Part shown: positions 18,197 through 27,777 of the stretch, in pieces | Numbering within the stretch: the first letter of the stretch is position 1 | Layout of the letters: every line of letters starts with the position of its first letter | Source of the DNA: Rhizobium sp. AC27/96 | GTDB lineage: Bacteria > Pseudomonadota > Alphaproteobacteria > Rhizobiales > Rhizobiaceae | Direction of reading: 5' to 3' | Length of the DNA: 64,000 bases | Assembly (NCBI RefSeq): GCF_001692325.1 | Contig: NZ_LXKN01000001.1 | Span: 1,275,703 to 1,339,702 of the forward strand | The notes under the pieces: model-generated | The model's database searches: none | Told to the model about the DNA's origin: nothing | The model's input: the letters and a program-made list of their open reading frames with translations, nothing else | Translations under genes and position numbers: made by a program

Positions 18197-20746
18197 TTAG
18201 GCAGCGCGATAGCGAGCCTCGGTAACATTGTAATCTTCGTATCCCACATCACCCTCGCCTGTGCGGAACCGATCGATCTTTTCGGAAAGCGTATCGACGC
18301 GTTGACGCAGACCATGGATCTCGGCGTTGTTCTCCTCGACCATTGCCGCATTCCGCTGGGTAATCAATTCCACTTCGGCGACGGCACGGGTCACTTCCTC
18401 GATGCCCGTCGACTGTTCCGAGGTCGCGGAAGAAATATCGGAGACGAGCCTCTGGACGCCGGTAACGTGGCTGATGATCTCCGCCAGCGCAGCGCCGGTC
18501 TGCTCGACCAGGCGGACACCGTTCTGCACCTGGGTGGAGCTCGCCGAGATCAACCCCTTGATTTCCTTTGCCGCATTGGCACAGCGCTGCGCCAGCTCGC
18601 GCACTTCCTGTGCCACGACGGCAAAGCCGCGACCCGCCTCGCCGGCACGCGCCGCCTCGACGCCTGCGTTCAATGCAAGAAGATTGGTCTGGAAGGCAAT
18701 CTCGTCGATGACGCCGATAATGGTGGCGATCTTCTCGGAGGAACGATTGATCTCGCTCATGGCGCCAACAGCCTTGGCAACCACTTCGCCGGATTGGGTC
18801 GCATAGGCCTGCGTCTCGTTGACCGAAGTCGCGGTCTGCCGCGCGCGGTCTGCCGTCGAGCGAACCACGTCGCTCAGGCGATGGAGAGCCCGTGAGCTTT
18901 CCTCGAGAGCGGCCGCCTGCTGCTCGGTGCGCCGCGCCAGGTCGTCGGCCGACATGGCGAGGTTGCCAGTGCCGCCCTTGATCTCTTCGGCGGTATAGCG
19001 AACATCCGTCAGCGTCTCGCGCAGCGCCTCGATGGCGTGATTGTAGGTGAAGGCCATTTCAACGAAGTCGGCCGACAGGTCTTCGCGCATGCTTTCTTCG
19101 AGATTGCCGTCGGCAAGCTTTGAGAGAACATCGGCTAGCGCGTTGAGCGCCTGTTTCTGTTCGGCTTCGATACGGGCGCGCTCGGCGGCGCGGCGCGAGG
19201 CTTCTTCCGCCGACAGCGCCCGGGCGCTCTCCGCTTCGCGTTCCAGCCGGACGTTTTCCAGCGCAGCATCACGGAAAACACTGACGGAGCGCACCATGTC
19301 GCCGATCTCGTCGCCGCGATTGCGCCCATCGATCGCCACGTCCAGATCGCCACTTGCAAGCCGCGTCATGACCTCGGACACCCGCTTCAACGGTCCGCGC
19401 AGGGTTTCCACCAGCATCAGGCCGCCGACGATGGCGAGCAGCGTGCCGAGGATCATCGCGATCACGGAGACATTGGCCGAGCGCTCACTGTCTTCCTTGC
19501 CGATTTCCTGTGCCTGGGCGACGAAGCTGCGAAGCGACGTCATAGCATCGGCCAAAAGGGCGTTGGACTGAACGCGTGTCGTTTTCCAATCGGCTGCCGT
19601 CTGCAGCAGATCGGCCGAGCCATTGGTAAGGCCATCGATCAGCGGCTGCACATGAGCGGCAAAATCACGCATGGTGGCGTTGGTCTGCCCGAGCGCGGAG
19701 ATCTTCGCGGCGGCAACCTGCAGATCCTTGAGATCCGCCATCACGGGTTCGCGCGAAGCAGCATCACGAACATTCTCCATGCGCGAGGCATGCAGTGTCA
19801 GGCGATCAACGATGCCCAGAGCCTCGTCGACATGGTCGAGAAGCTCTTTCTGACCGTCGATGATCTTGTCGAGGCTGACGAAACGATCGGCGGCAGTATC
19901 GCTGTTCTTGGCCGATTGCAGCGTCATCTCGCCTTCGATCTTCACGAAGCTCTGCAGGATCGGCCCCATCGCCTCGACCTTCTGGTCGGGCGTACCGGAG
20001 CTTTTCAGGACGGCATCGAGCTTGTCGGCAGCATCGGAGGCATTGTTGACGAGCGCCGCGCCGCGCTTGGAAACCAGAGCCTTCGATACCGTGACCTGCT
20101 TCAAGATGGCGTCGGCATAGGTGCGCGCATCGGAAATTTCTTCGGTGGAATCGGCTGCCATCTGCACCTGGATGCGCAGATTGCTCATCTTTTCCGACAG
20201 ACCCTTATAAGCGGCTGCATCGTAGAGCAGCTCCTTGGCGAAGGTTTCCTTGTCGCTGAAATCCTTGCGGATGATATCGATCTGCTTGCCGGCGGCCTTG
20301 CCTGTCGCTTCGATGTTCTGCACAGCCTTGCGGATGGTCTCGACGTCGCTGTCCTGCTTCTGCCGGATAGACCAGAGCGTCGCTTCCTGCGTGCGCATCT
20401 TGGCGGCGAGCTCGGCGACGGTAGTGATCTTGTCGCGCTGGTCATCGCTCAGCAGCCCGCTCAGGCGATGCACGCCCTGCTCTTGCGCATCGATCTTGTC
20501 GGCGAGCGCCTGGCGCGTCTCCTCCGATGGACCAGCTGTGAATTCCTGAAGGGCGGCTTGCAGATTTTCGAAATCGCTGATGTTTTCGATCGTCGCGCGC
20601 GTCACGGTCATATGACCGTTCAGAATATTGGCCGTGTGATAGCCGACCAGGCCGACACCGGCGATAAGAACCACCAAGGGCACTACGAAGATGAGGACCT
20701 TGGTAACAATCCGGCGGCTTTGCAAAAGACGATCAATGAAAAACAT
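18197..20746 (-). CDS. Methyl-accepting chemotaxis protein
   Basis: 849 residues. Inner-membrane receptor signalling to CheA/CheW. Transmembrane helix 1 is near residues 15-38, a long helical periplasmic sensor domain spans about 40-410, and helix 2 lies near 425-447 ([21 protein letters not shown]). HAMP follows directly ([23 protein letters not shown]), with a second HAMP-like segment near 545, then the MCP signalling coiled coil with the hairpin tip ([22 protein letters not shown]). No NWETF-type C-terminal pentapeptide is present. ATG at 20746 is preferred over a TTG four codons upstream. The ligand is unknown; no che genes are adjacent. Confidence 0.94.
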   Translation of the reverse strand: MFFIDRLLQSRRIVTKVLIFVVPLVVLIAGVGLVGYHTANILNGHMTVTRATIENISDFENLQAALQEFTAGPSEETRQALADKIDAQEQGVHRLSGLLSDDQRDKITTVAELAAKMRTQEATLWSIRQKQDSDVETIRKAVQNIEATGKAAGKQIDIIRKDFSDKETFAKELLYDAAAYKGLSEKMSNLRIQVQMAADSTEEISDARTYADAILKQVTVSKALVSKRGAALVNNASDAADKLDAVLKSSGTPDQKVEAMGPILQSFVKIEGEMTLQSAKNSDTAADRFVSLDKIIDGQKELLDHVDEALGIVDRLTLHASRMENVRDAASREPVMADLKDLQVAAAKISALGQTNATMRDFAAHVQPLIDGLTNGSADLLQTAADWKTTRVQSNALLADAMTSLRSFVAQAQEIGKEDSERSANVSVIAMILGTLLAIVGGLMLVETLRGPLKRVSEVMTRLASGDLDVAIDGRNRGDEIGDMVRSVSVFRDAALENVRLEREAESARALSAEEASRRAAERARIEAEQKQALNALADVLSKLADGNLEESMREDLSADFVEMAFTYNHAIEALRETLTDVRYTAEEIKGGTGNLAMSADDLARRTEQQAAALEESSRALHRLSDVVRSTADRARQTATSVNETQAYATQSGEVVAKAVGAMSEINRSSEKIATIIGVIDEIAFQTNLLALNAGVEAARAGEAGRGFAVVAQEVRELAQRCANAAKEIKGLISASSTQVQNGVRLVEQTGAALAEIISHVTGVQRLVSDISSATSEQSTGIEEVTRAVAEVELITQRNAAMVEENNAEIHGLRQRVDTLSEKIDRFRTGEGDVGYEDYNVTEARYRAA

Positions 20747-21078
20747 GCGGCGCCCCAAATGGATCTAATAAGTATCCGGCGATGGCGGGACGGTCATTCC
20801 TGCTGCGCTACCGTAGATGCTTCTGCCTCATGCAAAACCTCCGCGACCCTCCAGAAATAAGATTGAATAAGCATTAATCGGGGCAGCAAAAGCCGGCCGG
20901 ACAGGCAAAAATCTACAACCGGCGCTTTATCTCACCACCAAAACGCGAAAATCGCTCAACCGCAACAACTCTGCTGCGTTGCACAATCGAATTCGCTCGA
21001 TGGCGGCCGACAAGCGATTCCAATTTGCTTGAAACGGCGCTACTCCAGAACGGTATCTCCGGGGACTCATCTATATCA
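20747..21078. other. Divergent intergenic region, chemoreceptor / EamA
   Basis: 332 bp with no supported gene; it should hold both divergent promoters. I found no strong palindrome, riboswitch or RNA gene in it. GGGGA at 21060-21064 is the nearest thing to a ribosome site for the EamA gene, at a rather long distance. Confidence 0.5.
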
Positions 21079-21990
21079 ATGCAATTGACCAAGAACACGC
21101 AGGGTGCGCTTTTGATGGCCGCATCCATGGCCGGCTTCTCCTGTAGCGATGCGCTGTCGAAAGCGATCGTCGCTTCCATGAATGCCGGGCAGATCATCTT
21201 CATCCGCGGCCTGTTCACAGCGTTCATTGTCTATCTGCTCGCGCGCAGGATGGGGGCACTGCGATCCTGGAAGGTCATACTGCAACCGATGATCGCCCTG
21301 CGCATCGCCTGTGAAGCGATAGCGGCCGCCACCTACATCACCGCGCTTGGCATGATGCCGATCGCCAATGCCTCCGCCATTCAGCAGGCCGTGCCGCTGG
21401 CAGTGACACTCGGAGCAATGATATTTCTGAAGGAACCCGTGGGCTGGCGGCGTTGGGCGGCCATTCTGGTCGGCTTCATCGGCGTGCTGATCATCATCCG
21501 GCCCGGACCGCACGGCTTTACCCTGGCTGCCTTGCTCGTGACAGCCTGCATGTTCGCGACCGCCGCCCGCGATCTGGCGACACGCTGCATCGACAAGAAT
21601 GTGCCCTCACTGATGGTGACGGTGTGCACCGCGATTTCGATTTCCGTCTTTGGCGCGCTCTGCATCGTTCCCCTCGGCGGCTGGCAGCCGGTGAGCATGA
21701 CATCGCTCCTGCAGATCCTGCTGGCATCCGTCCTCGTGCTCATCGGCTATCAGGCCGTTATCCTCGCTATGCGCACCGGCGAGATTTCCTTCGTCGCGCC
21801 GTTTCGCTATCTGAGCCTTATCTGGTCTTCGCTGCTCGGCCTGATCGCTTTCGGCGAGATGCCCGACGGCTGGGCCATCATCGGCGCCGCGATTGTCATT
21901 GCCTCCGGCATCTATACATTCTATCGGGAAAACAAACGGCGTGCTGCCGAGCGCGTTGCGCAGGAAGCAGAACCGCGTATTCCCGCCTGA
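21079..21990 (+). CDS. EamA/DMT superfamily transporter
   Basis: 303 residues, ten predicted helices in two EamA repeats. Repeat 1 starts GALLMAASMAGFSCSDALSKAIV and ends AAILVGFIGVLIIIRPG. Repeat 2 ends IIGAAIVIASGIYTFYRENK, the usual charged C-terminus. Probable metabolite or drug exporter in the inner membrane; the substrate is unknown. ATG at 21079; the ribosome site is poor. Ten bases before mobA, whose TGAGG ribosome site overlaps this gene's stop, so the three genes EamA-mobA-mobB are likely one transcript. Confidence 0.9.
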   Translation: MQLTKNTQGALLMAASMAGFSCSDALSKAIVASMNAGQIIFIRGLFTAFIVYLLARRMGALRSWKVILQPMIALRIACEAIAAATYITALGMMPIANASAIQQAVPLAVTLGAMIFLKEPVGWRRWAAILVGFIGVLIIIRPGPHGFTLAALLVTACMFATAARDLATRCIDKNVPSLMVTVCTAISISVFGALCIVPLGGWQPVSMTSLLQILLASVLVLIGYQAVILAMRTGEISFVAPFRYLSLIWSSLLGLIAFGEMPDGWAIIGAAIVIASGIYTFYRENKRRAAERVAQEAEPRIPA

Positions 21991-22000
21991 GGTCGTTGCC

Positions 22001-22651
22001 ATGTCCGGCTTCATTGCCAATACAGAACTTGTTCCCGTTGTCCTGCTTGCCGGCGGCAGATCGAGCCGCATGGGCTCGAACAAGGCTTTCGCCTCGCTCG
22101 GGGGAGAAAGCCTTCTGTCACGCGTCGCCGGGCGGCTCGGTAAACGCGGGCAGCATCCCATCGCACTGAACGCAGATGCTGATTGGCCCGACGCCTTGGG
22201 CTTGAGGCTGGTTCCCGACAGAATTCCCGGAAAACTCGGCCCTCTCGCAGGCGTACTCACCGCGATGCAGGATACGGCCCTGCACTATCCGCAAGCCTCG
22301 CATGTCGCGACCGTACCGATAGACAGTCCTTTCTTCCCTTTCGGTCTTATCGAGCTGCTGGCAGACGCCATCCAGGGCCGCGATGAAATTGCAGTCGCCA
22401 CATCGCTCGGCCGCGATCATCCCGTTTTCAGTCTTTGGCCCGTATCGGCCGCCGCCGACCTTGAAAGCTGGATCGTGACCGACACGAAACGGCGGGTCAG
22501 CGATTTTCTCACCCGCTACGAGGTCCGCCGAGTGGATTTTCCCGCGATTGAAACGCCAATCGGCCCTCTTGATCCGTTTTTCAACGTCAACACGCCTGAT
22601 GATCTGGCCGACGCGGAAAAATGGCTGGCAGCTCTGGAAACCAAGGCATGA
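22001..22651 (+). CDS. mobA: Molybdenum cofactor guanylyltransferase MobA
   Basis: 216 residues. Transfers GMP from GTP to Mo-molybdopterin, forming the MGD cofactor used by DMSO-reductase family enzymes. N-terminal nucleotide-binding motif VVLLAGGRSSRMGSNKAFA; PIDSPFFP near residue 103 is the metal and GTP region; VNTPDDLADAE near the C-terminus is typical. ATG at 22001 with TGAGG upstream. Its stop overlaps the mobB start (ATGA), so the two are translationally coupled. Confidence 0.95.
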   Translation: MSGFIANTELVPVVLLAGGRSSRMGSNKAFASLGGESLLSRVAGRLGKRGQHPIALNADADWPDALGLRLVPDRIPGKLGPLAGVLTAMQDTALHYPQASHVATVPIDSPFFPFGLIELLADAIQGRDEIAVATSLGRDHPVFSLWPVSAAADLESWIVTDTKRRVSDFLTRYEVRRVDFPAIETPIGPLDPFFNVNTPDDLADAEKWLAALETKA

Positions 22652-23178
22652 CAAAATCCCGCCCGAAAATCTTTGGCATTGCTGGCTGGAAGAACTCCGG
22701 CAAGACCGGTCTTGCCGTTCGCCTGGTCACCGAATTTACCCGGCGCGGCTACCGGATCTCCACGATCAAGCACGCGCATCATGATTTCGACATCGACAAG
22801 GTGGGTGCGGATAGCTTCCGTCATCGCGAGGCCGGAGCACATGAAGTCACCATCGTTTCGGGCACGCGCTACGCCATCATGCACGAATTGCGCGGTGCGC
22901 CGGAGCCAAGTTTTGAGGAAATACTGGCGCGCCTCGCTCCGTGCGACCTCGTGCTGATCGAGGGCTATAAGCGGGAACCGATCCCCAAGATCGAGGCGCG
23001 GCGCCTCGAAGCTGCCAAACGCGAGCCGCTCGCCCCCCAGGACCCGCATATCGCTGCCATCGCTGCCGATCACGCAGTGGAAGATGCCGGCTCGCTTCCG
23101 GTATTCGATCTCAACGACACGCTGGCGATCGCCGATTTCATTGCGGCGACTGTCGGTCTTCATAAGCCGGCAAAATAA
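22648..23178 (+). CDS. mobB: Molybdopterin-guanine dinucleotide biosynthesis protein MobB
   Basis: 176 residues. P-loop GTPase-like accessory factor for MobA. Walker A is IAGWKNSGKTGL at residues about 10-21, followed by the family motifs STIKHAHHDFDIDKVGADSFRHREAGA and LVLIEGYKREPIPKIE. ATG overlaps the mobA TGA by 4 bases (ATGA). Last gene of the EamA-mobA-mobB unit, ending in a hairpin shared with the convergent OmpA-family gene. Confidence 0.95.
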   Translation: MTKSRPKIFGIAGWKNSGKTGLAVRLVTEFTRRGYRISTIKHAHHDFDIDKVGADSFRHREAGAHEVTIVSGTRYAIMHELRGAPEPSFEEILARLAPCDLVLIEGYKREPIPKIEARRLEAAKREPLAPQDPHIAAIAADHAVEDAGSLPVFDLNDTLAIADFIAATVGLHKPAK

Positions 23179-23180
23179 AA

Positions 23181-23202
23181 GGTCGCCGGCTTCCCGGCGG
23201 CC
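23181..23202. terminator. Terminator between mobB and the OmpA-family gene
   Basis: 9-bp stem GGTCGCCGG (23181-23189) with CCGGCGGCC (23194-23202, one G-T pair) and a 4-nt loop. On the minus strand it is followed by TTTTATTTT, making a good terminator for the OmpA-family gene; on the plus strand it ends mobB. Confidence 0.75.
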
Positions 23203-23225
23203 TCCATTCCTGCGTCGGCGAATGC

Positions 23226-25703
23226 TTACCGGTTGGAGGCAACCGGGCGCACCAGCGGCGTGATGCGCCGGATGGTAACGCGGCGGTTTTCCTGCGACGG
23301 GCCAGTCGTATTCACCTTCAGATATTGCTCGCCATAGCCCTGGGTGACCAGGTTTTCAGCCGGGATGCCATAGACATCGCTAAGGACATTGGCGACCGAT
23401 TCCGCACGCTGGTCCGACAGGATCAGGTTGCTCTGGGCTGAGCCCACGGCATCCGTGTGACCTTCGATGAGGAAGGTTTCGGTCGGATCACGCTTGACGA
23501 TTTTCGATATGCCGTCGGCAACACCACGCAGCGTGCTGGCCTGCGACATCGGAATATCGGCGCTGCCCGTCGCAAAGGTGATCGTATCAAGGTCGATACG
23601 ACGGATCTTGTCACGGATACGAGCCGAGTAACGGACTTCGTTGACCGAGTAGATCCGCTCGACCGGTTCGACCGGCGGCTCGCGCAGGAAGTCGTAATAA
23701 TCAGTGTTACGGTTGGATGCCGTGTCGATGATGTACTGGCTCAGCGGAATGAGCAGGCGCATCGGCGGCAGGCGGTCGCCCGGATCGCGGAAATAGTCGT
23801 CATGATCCGGCTGGTCTTCCAGCTCCGGCGAGTAGAACAGCACATATTCGCGGCCACGGGCATCGATGCGCGAGCGCTGGATGATGTCGCCATAGCGGTT
23901 GCGAATGGTGACGATGCGATCGCCGTCAGGCCGATCGATCGTCTCGCGATAGCGATCCCGCGGCAGTTGCTCGTAGCTCGGACGCTCACCATCACGAACG
24001 AAGCGATCGCTGTCATCGTGGCGAACGACATAGGTGTTGTCGACGTTAATGACGGTGCGATTGTCCTGATTGATGATGGTCTGGATCGTGTTTCCCTGCG
24101 GTGGCACGAAATCCGGCCGGCGATCGATCCGGCGGCCCTGCTCGCTCGTTACCGCCTCCATCTTGACGGGCGGTTGCGGCTGGCCACCGGCAGGCACGCG
24201 CTGCGCGTCCGCGTCGGAGGTCGGCGGCTTCGTATAGGCAGGCGGCGGCTGCTGGGCCGGGTTGGTCTGCGCCTGGCCATTCTGGCCCTGACCGGCCTTC
24301 CCATGGTCACCCTGTGCACCGGGGGCGCCCGGATTCTGTCCGCCGTTTAGATGTTCTCCGCGACGAACCGCATCCTTCTGGCTGTCCAGAACGGCGCTGC
24401 CGTTTTCGACGGGAAGGATGACCGGGCCGCTGGCAGAACCCGGATTCTCGGCGATCTTCTTGCGTCGTTCCAGTTCCTGGGGCGAAACCTGCTCGGCTGG
24501 CGGCACCTGAATTTCGCCAGCCTGCTGGCCGGTACCGTTTGCCGGCGCAGGTGTTGCCGTACCCGGAGCGGCGGTCTCGGCGCCATTGGCTGGCTGCTGC
24601 TTGCCGGGTTGCGGCGTTGCCTGATTTTCAGGCTGAGCCGGCTGACCCTGCGGCTCGCCCTTTGTGGCCGGCTGCTGTGGATTGGCGGCGGGCTGTTCGC
24701 CCTGCTGCTGGTTCTGAGGCTGCTTGCCATGCGTCTTGTCGCCCGGCTTCTGCCCCTGCTCCGTGCCGGGCGTTGCCGGGGTACCCGGCTGGGTTTCCGG
24801 CTGAGCCTGCGTTTCCGGCTGGGCCTTTTGGCCCTTCGATGGCTGGCCGGCAGGCGTCTGCGGCTGTTCGGCGGGCTGCTGCGCCGGCGTCTCGGGCTGG
24901 CCCTGCTTCTTCGGATGAGCATTCTGTTCAGGCTGAGCCTGCTTTGCCGGTTCCTGCTGAGTTTGCGGTTCGGCGGTGGCAGGTGCTTCCTTCTGAGCGG
25001 GCGCCGGCTGCTGGGCCTTCGGCTCAGGCTTGGCCTTTGGCTCCGGTTTTGCTTCCGGCTGTGCCTCGGCGGCAGGCTGCTGCTTCTCTACCTTCGGTTC
25101 CGGAGCCTCGGCAGGCTGCTTTGCCTCGGGCTGCTTGCCCTTCTGCTTGGGTTGCGGCGCTTCCGGCTCGGCCTCGGGAGCTTTAGCCTTGGGCTGCGGC
25201 TTTGCCTCCGGCTGAGCCTGCGGCTGCTGTTCTTCAGTCGGCTGCTGATGCTTCTTCGGCGCCGGCGCCTCGGCTGCGGGCTCCTTGGCTTCGGGCTTCG
25301 GCTGCTCCTGTTCGGCGGGCTGCTGGCGCTGCGCCTTTGGAGGCTGAGCTTCCGGCTGCTCCTTCGGCGGTTGCTCCTTAGGCGGCTTCTGCTGCTGCTC
25401 GCCTTCGGGCTCGGCCTGCTTCATCTGATGCTTCGGTTCTTCGGGCTTCTGGCCCTGCGGCTCGCCCTGCTCGCCCTCGGCAGGCTTCTTGTGCTTGAGC
25501 TGCTCTTCTTCCGGCTGCGCGGCCGGAGCCTCCTGCTGGGCCACTTCGAAACTTGCGGTAGCAGCCGTCGCTCCAGTGATTCCATTGTTCAACGGCGCGA
25601 TGGGCTGCTCACGCAGCGCCGCAGCAACCGCCGGCTCGAATACGAGCGAAAATGAAAGCAGCGGAAATGCGGCGCTGGCAAATAGTCTGGATCGCTTACC
25701 CAT
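23226..25703 (-). CDS. OmpA-family protein with a very long Gln/Pro/Glu/Lys/Ala-rich region
   Basis: 825 residues from ATG at 25703 (AGAGGAGA upstream). Signal peptide or anchor MGKRSRLFASAAFPLLSFSLVFEPAVAAA. About residues 57-390 are almost only Q, P, E, K, A, T and G, with short recurring blocks such as EQPKPE, QQPAEQ and KPEPKA. A further disordered stretch follows to about 480. The C-terminus (about 707-815) is an OmpA-C peptidoglycan-binding domain: ITFATGSADIP...FLIEGHTDAVGS...LSDQRAESV...GYGEQYL...NRRVTIRR. It is probably periplasmic or outer-membrane linked, tying a charged spacer to the cell wall. Many alphaproteobacteria carry similar 'OmpA family' proteins; the spacer function is unknown. 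Confidence 0.9.
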   Translation of the reverse strand: MGKRSRLFASAAFPLLSFSLVFEPAVAAALREQPIAPLNNGITGATAATASFEVAQQEAPAAQPEEEQLKHKKPAEGEQGEPQGQKPEEPKHQMKQAEPEGEQQQKPPKEQPPKEQPEAQPPKAQRQQPAEQEQPKPEAKEPAAEAPAPKKHQQPTEEQQPQAQPEAKPQPKAKAPEAEPEAPQPKQKGKQPEAKQPAEAPEPKVEKQQPAAEAQPEAKPEPKAKPEPKAQQPAPAQKEAPATAEPQTQQEPAKQAQPEQNAHPKKQGQPETPAQQPAEQPQTPAGQPSKGQKAQPETQAQPETQPGTPATPGTEQGQKPGDKTHGKQPQNQQQGEQPAANPQQPATKGEPQGQPAQPENQATPQPGKQQPANGAETAAPGTATPAPANGTGQQAGEIQVPPAEQVSPQELERRKKIAENPGSASGPVILPVENGSAVLDSQKDAVRRGEHLNGGQNPGAPGAQGDHGKAGQGQNGQAQTNPAQQPPPAYTKPPTSDADAQRVPAGGQPQPPVKMEAVTSEQGRRIDRRPDFVPPQGNTIQTIINQDNRTVINVDNTYVVRHDDSDRFVRDGERPSYEQLPRDRYRETIDRPDGDRIVTIRNRYGDIIQRSRIDARGREYVLFYSPELEDQPDHDDYFRDPGDRLPPMRLLIPLSQYIIDTASNRNTDYYDFLREPPVEPVERIYSVNEVRYSARIRDKIRRIDLDTITFATGSADIPMSQASTLRGVADGISKIVKRDPTETFLIEGHTDAVGSAQSNLILSDQRAESVANVLSDVYGIPAENLVTQGYGEQYLKVNTTGPSQENRRVTIRRITPLVRPVASNR

Positions 25704-26072
25704 ATGGGGTCTCCTCTTATGATCTTTGTCTGCCGAATTGCGAATCTCAGCGGGCAAGGCGATGCCCCACGATCCGGGCCATTTTCCGGTTCTCGTGAGG
25801 CTGAATCGCGGCAGGCCGCTATATGTTCCCAAACTATTAGGTGGCTGCAATTAACCCTGGCTGAATGGGCCGGACGGCTTTCGTTCACATTTCCCCGCCA
25901 CCCGTCCGGGTTGCTGGCAGATCGCGGGGCAACGATAGCCTTCGTAATTCCAGTTGCAATTTCCAAAAAAAAAGTACGAATATCGCCGCAAGGCGGGTCA
26001 CCGACCCGCTCCACTCGAGCCGGACGCCAATCAACAATAATGAGCTGCCGGCCACCAACAGAGAGGATCAAT
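25704..26072. other. Divergent intergenic region, OmpA gene / amino acid ABC operon
   Basis: 369 bp without a supported gene. It holds both divergent promoters. Visible structures: a 9-A run at 25965-25973, and a small perfect hairpin GCGGGTC-ACC-GACCCGC (25993-26009) in the leader of the ABC operon, 64 bp before its first start codon. AGAGGATC at 26062-26069 is the ribosome site of the binding-protein gene. Confidence 0.5.
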
Positions 26073-26855
26073 ATGCGCATCTCCACTCGTCTTTTTGCCG
26101 CTGCGTCCTTCGCCGCGATGTCGCTCCTCGCCGGCGCGGCTCTTGCCGATGGCGACACGATCGTCTTCGGCACGGACGCGACCTATCCGCCCTTCGAATC
26201 GCTCGATGCCGGCGGCAAGTTTGTTGGCTTCGACATCGATATAGCCAATGCGCTTTGCGACAATATGAAGGTCAAGTGCAGCTTCGTGAATCAGGATTTC
26301 GACGGCATCATCCCGGCTCTCCAGGCCAAGAAGTTCGACGCCGTCATCTCCTCCATGTCGATCACGCCGGAACGCCAGAAGATCGTCGACTTCACCAACA
26401 AGATCTACAACACGCCGCCGGCAATCGCCGTTTCGAAGGACTCCACCATCAAGGAAGCGACCGACGAAGCCCTCAAGGGCAAGTCCATCGGCGCGCAGTC
26501 CTCCACAACGCACGCCAACTATGCGACCGTCCACCTGAAGGACGCCGAACTGAAGCTCTATCCGTCGGCTGACGAATACAAGCTCGACCTCGGCAATGGT
26601 CGTATCGACGCTGCGATCGACGACGTCGTCGTTCTGTCGGAATGGGTGAAGTCTGATGCCGGCAGCTGCTGCAAGATGCTCGGCACGCTGAAAATCGACC
26701 CGGTCGTCAACGGCGCCGGCGCAGGTATCGCCATCCGCAAGGGCGATGCAGCGCTCAAGGACAAGCTGAACGCCGCGATCGCAGCGATCCGCGCTGACGG
26801 CACCTACAAGAAGATCCAGGACAAATACTTCGACTTCGACGTTTACGGCGACTGA
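26073..26855 (+). CDS. Polar amino acid ABC transporter, periplasmic binding protein
   Basis: 260 residues. Type II periplasmic binding protein of the HisJ/ArgT/OccT group (lysine, arginine, ornithine, histidine or opines). Signal peptide MRISTRLFAAASFAAMSLLAGAALA. Mature start DGDTIVFGTDATYPPFESLDAGGKFVGFDIDIANALC; later DFDGIIPALQAKKFDAVISSMSITPERQK, the family core. One Cys pair is seen at AGSCCKM. First gene of a three-gene unit; a strong hairpin between it and the permeases probably raises binding protein over permease. No ATPase gene is present locally. Confidence 0.93.
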   Translation: MRISTRLFAAASFAAMSLLAGAALADGDTIVFGTDATYPPFESLDAGGKFVGFDIDIANALCDNMKVKCSFVNQDFDGIIPALQAKKFDAVISSMSITPERQKIVDFTNKIYNTPPAIAVSKDSTIKEATDEALKGKSIGAQSSTTHANYATVHLKDAELKLYPSADEYKLDLGNGRIDAAIDDVVVLSEWVKSDAGSCCKMLGTLKIDPVVNGAGAGIAIRKGDAALKDKLNAAIAAIRADGTYKKIQDKYFDFDVYGD

Positions 26856-26883
26856 TCGCCCGTCGATTCCTTGGGAAAAGACG

Positions 26884-26913
26884 ACGGCGGAAGCTTGCTC
26901 TTCCGCCGTTTTT
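26884..26913 (+). terminator. Intra-operon terminator/attenuator after the binding-protein gene
   Basis: Perfect 10-bp stem ACGGCGGAAG (26884-26893) with 26900-26909, 6-nt loop, followed by TTTTGTTT. Lies 28 bp after the binding-protein stop and 60 bp before the first permease. Partial termination here would give more periplasmic protein than permease, as in many ABC operons. Confidence 0.75.
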
Positions 26914-26973
26914 GTTTGACAACGAAAAGAATATAAGCAGAAACGCGGCAAAAGCCGCTAGGGGAAATACAGC

Positions 26974-27777
26974 ATGAGCGGACTGTTTTCCGCGCTTGGT
27001 TCCTTGTGGACCTGGTTGAGTACAATTTTCGACCCGTTGTGTGGTCCGGCCGGATTGTTCACGGTGTTCGGCCACAATACCATACTTGCCTGTGGTGATA
27101 CCGGGTGGGGTGACGAGCTCGCCGGTGGCCTGAAGGTCACCATTGTCGTTGCGATCCTGACATTGCCGTTCGGCCTGGTCATCGGTTTCTGCGTGGCGCT
27201 GGCTCAGCAATCCGAAGAGAAATCGCTGCGTCTGGCGGCCGGCGTCTTCACCACCATCTTCCGCGGCTTGCCGGAACTGTTGACGCTCTTCATCATCTAT
27301 TACGGCGCGCAGATCGTGCTGCAATTGGCACTTGCGCATGTCGGCTACGACGGACCGGTGGAGATCAACGCTTTCGCCGCCGGCATGGTCGCATTGGCGA
27401 TCGTTTTCTCGGCATATTGCTCGGAAGTGCTGCTATCTGCCTTCAGGGCAATCCCGAAGGGACAGTACGAGGCAGGCGACGCTCTCGGCTTTCACCGCGC
27501 CCGCACCATGCGCCTGATCATCCTGCCGCAGCTCATCCGCATTTCTCTTCCCAATCTCGGAAATCTCTGGATGAACCTGCTGAAAGACACGTCCTATGTT
27601 TCCGTCATCGGGCTTGCAGACATCATTCGCCAGACCGGTCTGGCCGTACGCTCGACGAAAGAGCCTTTCCTCTTCTATTCCATCGCTTGCCTACTCTATC
27701 TGGTGCTCGCGATCATTTCCTCGGCCGGCCTGTCCTATCTTGATCGCTGGGCAAAACGCGCGGAGTTTCGCCGATGA
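26974..27777 (+). CDS. Polar amino acid ABC transporter permease, HisQ-like
   Basis: 267 residues. Inner-membrane permease of the HisMQ family with five or six helices. N-terminal part with TVFGHNTILACGDTGWGDELAGGLKVTIVVAIL. The ATPase-docking EAA loop is SAFRAIPKGQYEAGDALGFHRARTMRLIILPQ, near residue 160. Its stop overlaps the start of the next permease (ATGA at 27774-27777), so the two subunits are translationally coupled. ATG at 26974 with AGGGGAA upstream. Confidence 0.93.
   Translation: MSGLFSALGSLWTWLSTIFDPLCGPAGLFTVFGHNTILACGDTGWGDELAGGLKVTIVVAILTLPFGLVIGFCVALAQQSEEKSLRLAAGVFTTIFRGLPELLTLFIIYYGAQIVLQLALAHVGYDGPVEINAFAAGMVALAIVFSAYCSEVLLSAFRAIPKGQYEAGDALGFHRARTMRLIILPQLIRISLPNLGNLWMNLLKDTSYVSVIGLADIIRQTGLAVRSTKEPFLFYSIACLLYLVLAIISSAGLSYLDRWAKRAEFRR

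Noticed and set aside
24351..25655. 434-codon open frame on the plus strand (Leu/Arg-rich)
   Set aside because: It is the mirror of the Gln/Pro/Glu/Lys-rich spacer of the OmpA-family gene; low-complexity codons leave the antisense frame free of stops. No start context or domain.
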